Positions 59,740-63,488 of a stretch of 63,488 bases of DNA are shown piece after piece. Every line of letters begins with the position of its first letter. Position 1 is the stretch's first letter. The position numbers were made by a program, and so were the translations under genes. Source of the DNA: Faecalicoccus pleomorphus DSM 20574 (lineage in GTDB: Bacteria; Bacillota_I; Bacilli_A; Erysipelotrichales; Erysipelotrichaceae); contig NZ_ATUT01000012.1 of the NCBI RefSeq assembly GCF_000420345.1, positions 1 to 63,488 on the forward strand, given 5' to 3'. The notes under the pieces were generated by a model. That model was given only the letters and a program-made list of their open reading frames with translations. It was not told the origin of the DNA and did no database searches.

Positions 59740-60594
59740 TTAGTCTAAACGATCATCCATAAAATTCATGGATTTCCATACATAGTTTTGATTGTTTTCG
59801 CGATCTAAATTATAAATACACCCAAAAAGCACATCCATTACATATTGTAAGGCAATATGACTGGCATATTGCGATATACGATCTTGCAACTGCTCGGTAT
59901 CACTGAGTGCCAGATGATATGTTACATACTGTGGATAGCTGTTACATCCAATACGAGAGATCAGGATGACAGGGACTTGTTTTTGATCTAACTGTTTTAA
60001 TATTGGAAGAATAAAAGATGCTTTTCCTGAATACGATAAGATCAAAGCAACATGTTTTTTATTTGATGCCAGAGCATATAAACGTTGTTCGTAAAAAGAA
60101 ACAGGACAGTTGATTTCTTTTCCAATCGTCAGCATTTGATCTTGAAAGTTTCTGGCCACATGCATATTATGCGCATGTGTGTAAATATCAATTCTCTGGG
60201 CATGAAACATTAAAGAAGCCACATTTTGCAGAATAGAAGGTTCCAGACAAGCAATCGTATCACGTACACTTGTTTCATAAAGCTTTGCGAGTTTTTCGGC
60301 AATATCCAGCGGTAGATCCGATTTTGTGAACGGATAATTCACATCAATATCATGTTGCGTTAGACGATGATTGGATAGATCTTGTGATAATTGCACTTTG
60401 ACATCATTAAAACCGGTGCATCCGATTTTTTTACAGAAACGATGTATAGCCGACTTGGAAAAATAGAGAGTATTGCTTAGATCTTGCAGGGACATATGAA
60501 TCACATCCTGTGCATGCGTTAGAATATAGTGTGCGATTTCCGTTTCTGCCGGTGTTAAATGTTTACAAGTTCGTATGCGTTTTTCTAATGTCAT
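59740..60594 (-). CDS. RpiR-family regulator with SIS domain
   Basis: This 284-residue regulator has an N-terminal HTH (YILTHAQDVIHMSLQDLSNTLYFSKSAIHRFCKKIGCTGFNDVK) and a C-terminal SIS sugar-binding domain (RIDIYTHAHNMHVARNFQDQML and HVALILSYSGKASFILPILKQLDQKQVPVILISRIG). It lies directly upstream of the GH4 gene and probably controls phospho-glycoside use. Confidence 0.9.
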   Translation of the reverse strand: MTLEKRIRTCKHLTPAETEIAHYILTHAQDVIHMSLQDLSNTLYFSKSAIHRFCKKIGCTGFNDVKVQLSQDLSNHRLTQHDIDVNYPFTKSDLPLDIAEKLAKLYETSVRDTIACLEPSILQNVASLMFHAQRIDIYTHAHNMHVARNFQDQMLTIGKEINCPVSFYEQRLYALASNKKHVALILSYSGKASFILPILKQLDQKQVPVILISRIGCNSYPQYVTYHLALSDTEQLQDRISQYASHIALQYVMDVLFGCIYNLDRENNQNYVWKSMNFMDDRLD

Positions 60595-60701
60595 AAATCC
60601 TCTTTTCCTAATTCTTATACATCGTCATCTTATCATATCCTGGGAAAGATTGTGTAAAAAACAATATTTTGGACTACAATATAGACAAGGAGACACACGG
60701 T

Positions 60702-61445
60702 ATGGATACAAAAGAAATAAAGGAACTGTTACAGAAAGTCCGAGAAATCGGAGAACCATTAAAACAGGTCAAAGATTTACATATACAATCAAAGAATGGA
60801 ATTCAAGATCTTGTGACGGACATGGATAAGGATACAGAAAGAAAGTTAAGAGAAACATTACAAACATTTACACCGGAATGTACATTTATTGGGGAGGAAG
60901 GAGATCAGATCATCAGTGATTCTATGTGGATCATCGATCCCATCGATGGAACGACCAACTTTATCAATGCGCAGGAAGGGTATGCGATCTGCTTAGCTTA
61001 TGTAAAAGAGAAACAACCCCTATTAGGAATCGTATATGATGTGATAGAAGATAAAATGTATTGGGCCTATAAAGGAAAAGGCGCTTTTGTTAATGATAAG
61101 AAGGTGGAACAAGCACTGCCAAAAAGACCACTTTCACAATGTGTATGGGAAGCCAGTTTAAATACATTGTTGGTGTTTCCCAAACTCGTTGATTTATTTA
61201 AACAGACACGAGGTCATCGTTCCCGTGGTTGTTGCAGTTTATCAATCATTTCGACGGCTTTAGGTAAAACCGATTTTTATCTGACCGAACAGGCAAAGTG
61301 TTGGGATTATGCTGCAGCCGACATATTTTTAAAGGAATGTCAGGGAATCTCCTGGTGTAAAAAAGATTATTTCAGTTGTGAATCCAATCTATATATAGCA
61401 GCTGATGTTCAAGAAATGATAGAAACAATAAAAGAATATTTGTAA
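60702..61445 (+). CDS. Inositol monophosphatase-family protein
   Basis: This 247-residue phosphatase has the metal-binding motif EEGDQIISDSMWIIDPIDGTTNFINAQEG, typical of IMPase, FBPase-like and CysQ enzymes, and a C-terminal CWDYAAADIFLKECQG. Possible substrates are inositol-phosphate, NADP or PAP. None can be chosen from context. GACAAGGAG precedes the ATG at 60702; the ATG at 60669 lacks a ribosome site. TACAAT at 60675 is a likely -10 box. Confidence 0.88.
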   Translation: MDTKEIKELLQKVREIGEPLKQVKDLHIQSKNGIQDLVTDMDKDTERKLRETLQTFTPECTFIGEEGDQIISDSMWIIDPIDGTTNFINAQEGYAICLAYVKEKQPLLGIVYDVIEDKMYWAYKGKGAFVNDKKVEQALPKRPLSQCVWEASLNTLLVFPKLVDLFKQTRGHRSRGCCSLSIISTALGKTDFYLTEQAKCWDYAAADIFLKECQGISWCKKDYFSCESNLYIAADVQEMIETIKEYL

Positions 61446-61446
61446 G

Positions 61447-61516
61447 GAATCCAGGTGGGATTCCTTCAGATTGTTGACAAAGTAGCTACTCTTTAAGGAG
61501 AGTGGCTGCTTTTTTT
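61447..61516 (+). terminator. Two hairpins after the inositol-phosphatase gene
   Basis: GGAATCC/GGATTCC (61446-61464) is a short stem without a T run. A second stem, GTAGCTACTCT (61482-61492) with AGAGTGGCTGC (61499-61509), is paired with G-U pairs and followed by seven T. The second is the real terminator. Confidence 0.75.
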
Positions 61517-61584
61517 ATCGGGTTTCTTATGTTTCTTTGTTATATCTTGCTTAAAACCTTCTTTCCATAAAAAAAATAGACCTC

Positions 61585-62974
61585 CTACTGGGTCCACCTG
61601 GCCATTCTTTTTAAATTGTGGAACGCAAAAATCAACGAAACCTGATGCTCGTTCTTCATCAGTCCTCGAAGTCGTGTGTATCTTAAATTGTGCTGCTCCT
61701 TACTGTCGGCAAATACCCGCTCGATCGTTTCCTTTCTCTGCGGATAGATCTCTTTCCACTCCGGTGTATACCGCAGTTCGTTGACCTCTTCCTTATACGC
61801 CTCCCAAATGTGACGTGTCACGGTCTTCTGATGATTCCCTGACTGTGTGCATCGGGACAGAAACGGGCAGCTTTCACAGTCTTTTGGATCGGATTTGTAT
61901 TCTCTGTATCCGTTTCGATTGGTCGTCACATATTCCAGCAGCTTGATTTGCGGGCAAATATAACAGTCATACGCCTCATCATATACATAGTCATATTTTC
62001 TGAAGAACCCCTTCTTTGTCATGGGACGTTTATAAGGTACATACAGCTTCTGTCCCGCCTGAAGAACGGCACGGCAGATCGCCGGGGTAACATATCCTGC
62101 ATCCAGCACCAGATTCTGGATCTTTCCTTTAAACTTCTCGGAAAGGACCGGATAGACATCAAAGAACGATACACTGTCATGCACATTTCCTGGTACCGTC
62201 TTGAACCTTACGACAAAGCCGTGGCGGTCACAGAATGTCTGATGACTGTAGGCGAAGCATCTCTCTTTCTCTCCCTTATGGAAGAGCCCGCTTTCCGGAT
62301 CGGTCCGGCTCTGCTTGATGTGTTTTGTCGGTCGGACCTCGACCTCGATCTCTTCCCCTGTTTCCTCATCGAACTGATATTCTGTATCCCTGGCTTCTTT
62401 CAACGGATTTCTTTCCGTGTGCTTCCCGGTCGGCATTGATCTCTTCTAAAAGCTCGTCCTCATAGATTTTCCGAACGACCTCAACTTCTACATCCTCATA
62501 TTTGTTCTTGTTGGCACTGGCCTTCTGATGGGTCGAATCCCCAAAGAGAGTGGTCAGATCCAGCAGTCCCTGTTCCTGAATCCTGCACAGGATATATTCA
62601 AAGATCTGGGAAAAGATATCGCTGTCTCCATAGCGACGGATATAGTTTTGCGACCATGTCGAATAATCCGGTATCTTTTCCTCGAAGGGGATTCCCAGGA
62701 ACCACCGGTAAGCAACGTTCATATCACATTCTCTGCAGGTTCTGCGCATGGAATTGAAACCAAAGACGATGTTGATGCAGAGCGTCTTGAACAGAATGAC
62801 CGGATCGATGCTGGGGCGACCGGCCGGACTGTACAGATGAGCCACCCGGGAATAGATAAAACGCCAGTCGATACAGCGATCCAGCTTCCTGACAAAGTGA
62901 GTTTCAGGAACCAGAGCTTCCAGACTGGCGTAAATGATACCTTCTCTAAAACAATAATTCATGGTCATGGCCAT
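61585..62974 (-). mobile_element. IS1182-family transposase, frameshifted
   Basis: Two minus-strand frames of one transposase are present. The N-terminal part runs from an ATG near 62974 (MAMTMNYCFREGIIYASLEALVPETHFVRKLD and AGRPSIDPVILFKTLCINIVFG). The C-terminal part ends at 61585 (DAGYVTPAI, CPFLSRC, KETIERVFADSKEQHNLRYTRLRGL). They are joined by a single-base shift near 62407: GKKPLKEARD would be expected, but an extra base gives GKKSVERSQG in one frame and ERNPLKEARD in the other. The element is therefore probably inactive unless a programmed shift is used. Its base composition is richer in G and C than the surroundings, suggesting recent arrival. Confidence 0.85.
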
Positions 62975-63115
62975 TGCGATCACTCCTATCCAACACACCA
63001 TTATTATACCATATAAGGGTATATAAAGAAAGGAAAGAAAAACAGGAAGAGCCTCAAATGTGTGTTAGATAGGCGAAGTCATCTTCCTGCACAACTATTA
63101 TACTAGAATTTAAAA

Positions 63116-63172
63116 AGCCTGTCGAGTTTGTCAACAGGCTGAGCAGAGGAATTAAGCTCCTCTGCTTTTTTT
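63116..63172 (+). terminator. Double hairpin terminator right of the insertion sequence
   Basis: AGCCTGT (63116-63122) pairs with ACAGGCT (63134-63140), then AGCAGAGGA (63142-63150) with TCCTCTGCT (63158-63166), followed by seven T. It resembles the terminator left of the insertion sequence, including the shared TTTGTCAACA/TTGTTGACAA core. Confidence 0.7.
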
Positions 63173-63271
63173 ATGTGACATCTATTGTGACAAATAAAGA
63201 TTTCATTAAATCGTATAAAAAGGCAAAGGTAACCATTGACAAAAATATACAGGGGGGGTACTATTGCCATG

Positions 63272-63310
63272 AGTAGAGATATGGCCATATCTCTACTAGA
63301 GTTATTTTTT
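63272..63310. terminator. Perfect 26-base palindrome with T run before the secreted protein gene
   Basis: Bases 63272-63284 and 63285-63297 are exact inverted partners with no loop, centred on TGG|CCA. A T-rich run follows to about 63312. In RNA it would form a long stem that could end transcription in front of the secreted protein gene. The lack of a loop and the location suggest an attenuator or a protein-binding palindrome. Confidence 0.6.
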
Positions 63311-63353
63311 TTGTACAAAAAAGAAAACTTAGAAAAGATTAGGAGGGGTTTAG

Positions 63354-63488
63354 ATGAATCGCAAAAAAATAACTAAGGCTGCGTTGTCTGGTTTAGTTGC
63401 GGTTACTATGGTACCAGCCATGGCTGCACCACTAGTAGCTAATGCGGAAGGCAATGATGCAACTGCAGAAACACAGCAATCAACAGTA
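63354..63488 (+). CDS. Secreted protein, N-terminal fragment cut by the window edge
   Basis: 45 codons are visible from an ATG at 63354 behind AGGAGGGG. The first 31 residues are a classical signal peptide: basic MNRKKITK, a hydrophobic core (AALSGLVAVTMVPAMAAPLV), and a likely cleavage after ANA. The mature start (EGNDATAETQQSTV) is low-complexity and Thr/Gln/Asp-rich, as in large cell-surface proteins of gut Bacillota. The function cannot be told. Confidence 0.8.
   Translation, partial: MNRKKITKAALSGLVAVTMVPAMAAPLVANAEGNDATAETQQSTV

Larger units (their letters stand above)
62975..63353. other. Gene-free stretch between the insertion sequence and the secreted protein
   Basis: It holds the upstream part of the insertion sequence with a minus-strand TATAAT (63008-63003), a terminator-like pair of hairpins (63116-63172), a strong 26-base palindrome with T run (63272-63310) and the ribosome site of the next gene. 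No coding region could be supported. Confidence 0.6.

Overview
The window looks like a chromosomal segment of a low-GC Bacillota, most likely a gut Erysipelotrichia (Erysipelotrichaceae or a close relative). This rests on the AT-rich codon use, strong Shine-Dalgarno sequences (AAGGAGG type), many compact hairpin-plus-T-run terminators, a GlmU-like enzyme lacking most of its acetyltransferase domain, and the gene mix of anaerobic reductases, a PotABCD transporter, ComFA/ComFC and two BioY proteins. The species assignment is inference. No rRNA, tRNA or CRISPR array was seen.

Region by region. 1-938 holds the start of an IS256-type transposase followed by a gene-free stretch of hairpins and imperfect repeats. 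939-6412 is an AT-rich four-gene operon: a PLD nuclease-SF2 helicase-DUF3427 fusion, a NUDIX hydrolase, a MazG-like pyrophosphohydrolase and a PD-(D/E)XK-DUF2075 nuclease-helicase. I read it as a candidate anti-phage system and it is the most interesting object here. 6609-13100 is housekeeping: GNAT, FMN-dependent dehydrogenase, rRNA methyltransferase and pseudouridine synthase, PnuC, EF-P and an SDR. 13500-18339 is a polyamine operon (XRE-cupin regulator plus PotABCD) whose PotA carries an unusual repeat insertion. 18400-20557 is an eroded locus with a DeoR regulator, a small membrane protein, and ulaG and transketolase remnants joined out of frame. 20641-25233 holds a GH25 muramidase, a secreted nuclease, a C69 dipeptidase, and Ogt and Tag DNA repair proteins.

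25250-30539 is a redox block: a LysR regulator diverging from two aldo/keto reductases, then a flavodoxin, an Fe-S aldo/keto reductase and a DUF362 protein behind a MerR-type promoter. 30638-37671 holds L31, an aminotransferase, ComFA/ComFC, a coiled-coil membrane protein, the GlmU-like enzyme, Prs and an ArsC/Spx-like protein. 37756-43081 is a siroheme block (HemC, CobA-HemD fusion, Met8-CbiX-like fusion) that converges on a siroheme sulfite/nitrite reductase, with BioY at the junction. 44118-54389 holds a CNNM-type transporter with a terminator in its leader, a GntR-controlled deoC-rpiA operon, membrane and HAD proteins, a second BioY, an Lsa-type ABC-F protein with an attenuator leader, and a DeoR-deoC pair. 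54457-61445 holds a SWIM-SNF2 helicase, a C_GCAxxG_C_C protein, a GH4 glycosidase, an RpiR regulator and an inositol-monophosphatase-family protein. 61585-63488 has a frameshifted IS1182-type element and the start of a secreted protein.

Functionally, three linked themes recur: pentose/deoxyribose catabolism feeding PRPP (two deoC, rpiA, prs), anaerobic electron transfer (aldo/keto reductases, flavodoxin, DUF362, siroheme reductase), and regulation by RNA leaders or divergent operators (ABC-F, CNNM, L31, GntR, MerR-type promoter). All assignments come from reading the sequence and recalling family motifs; no database search was run.
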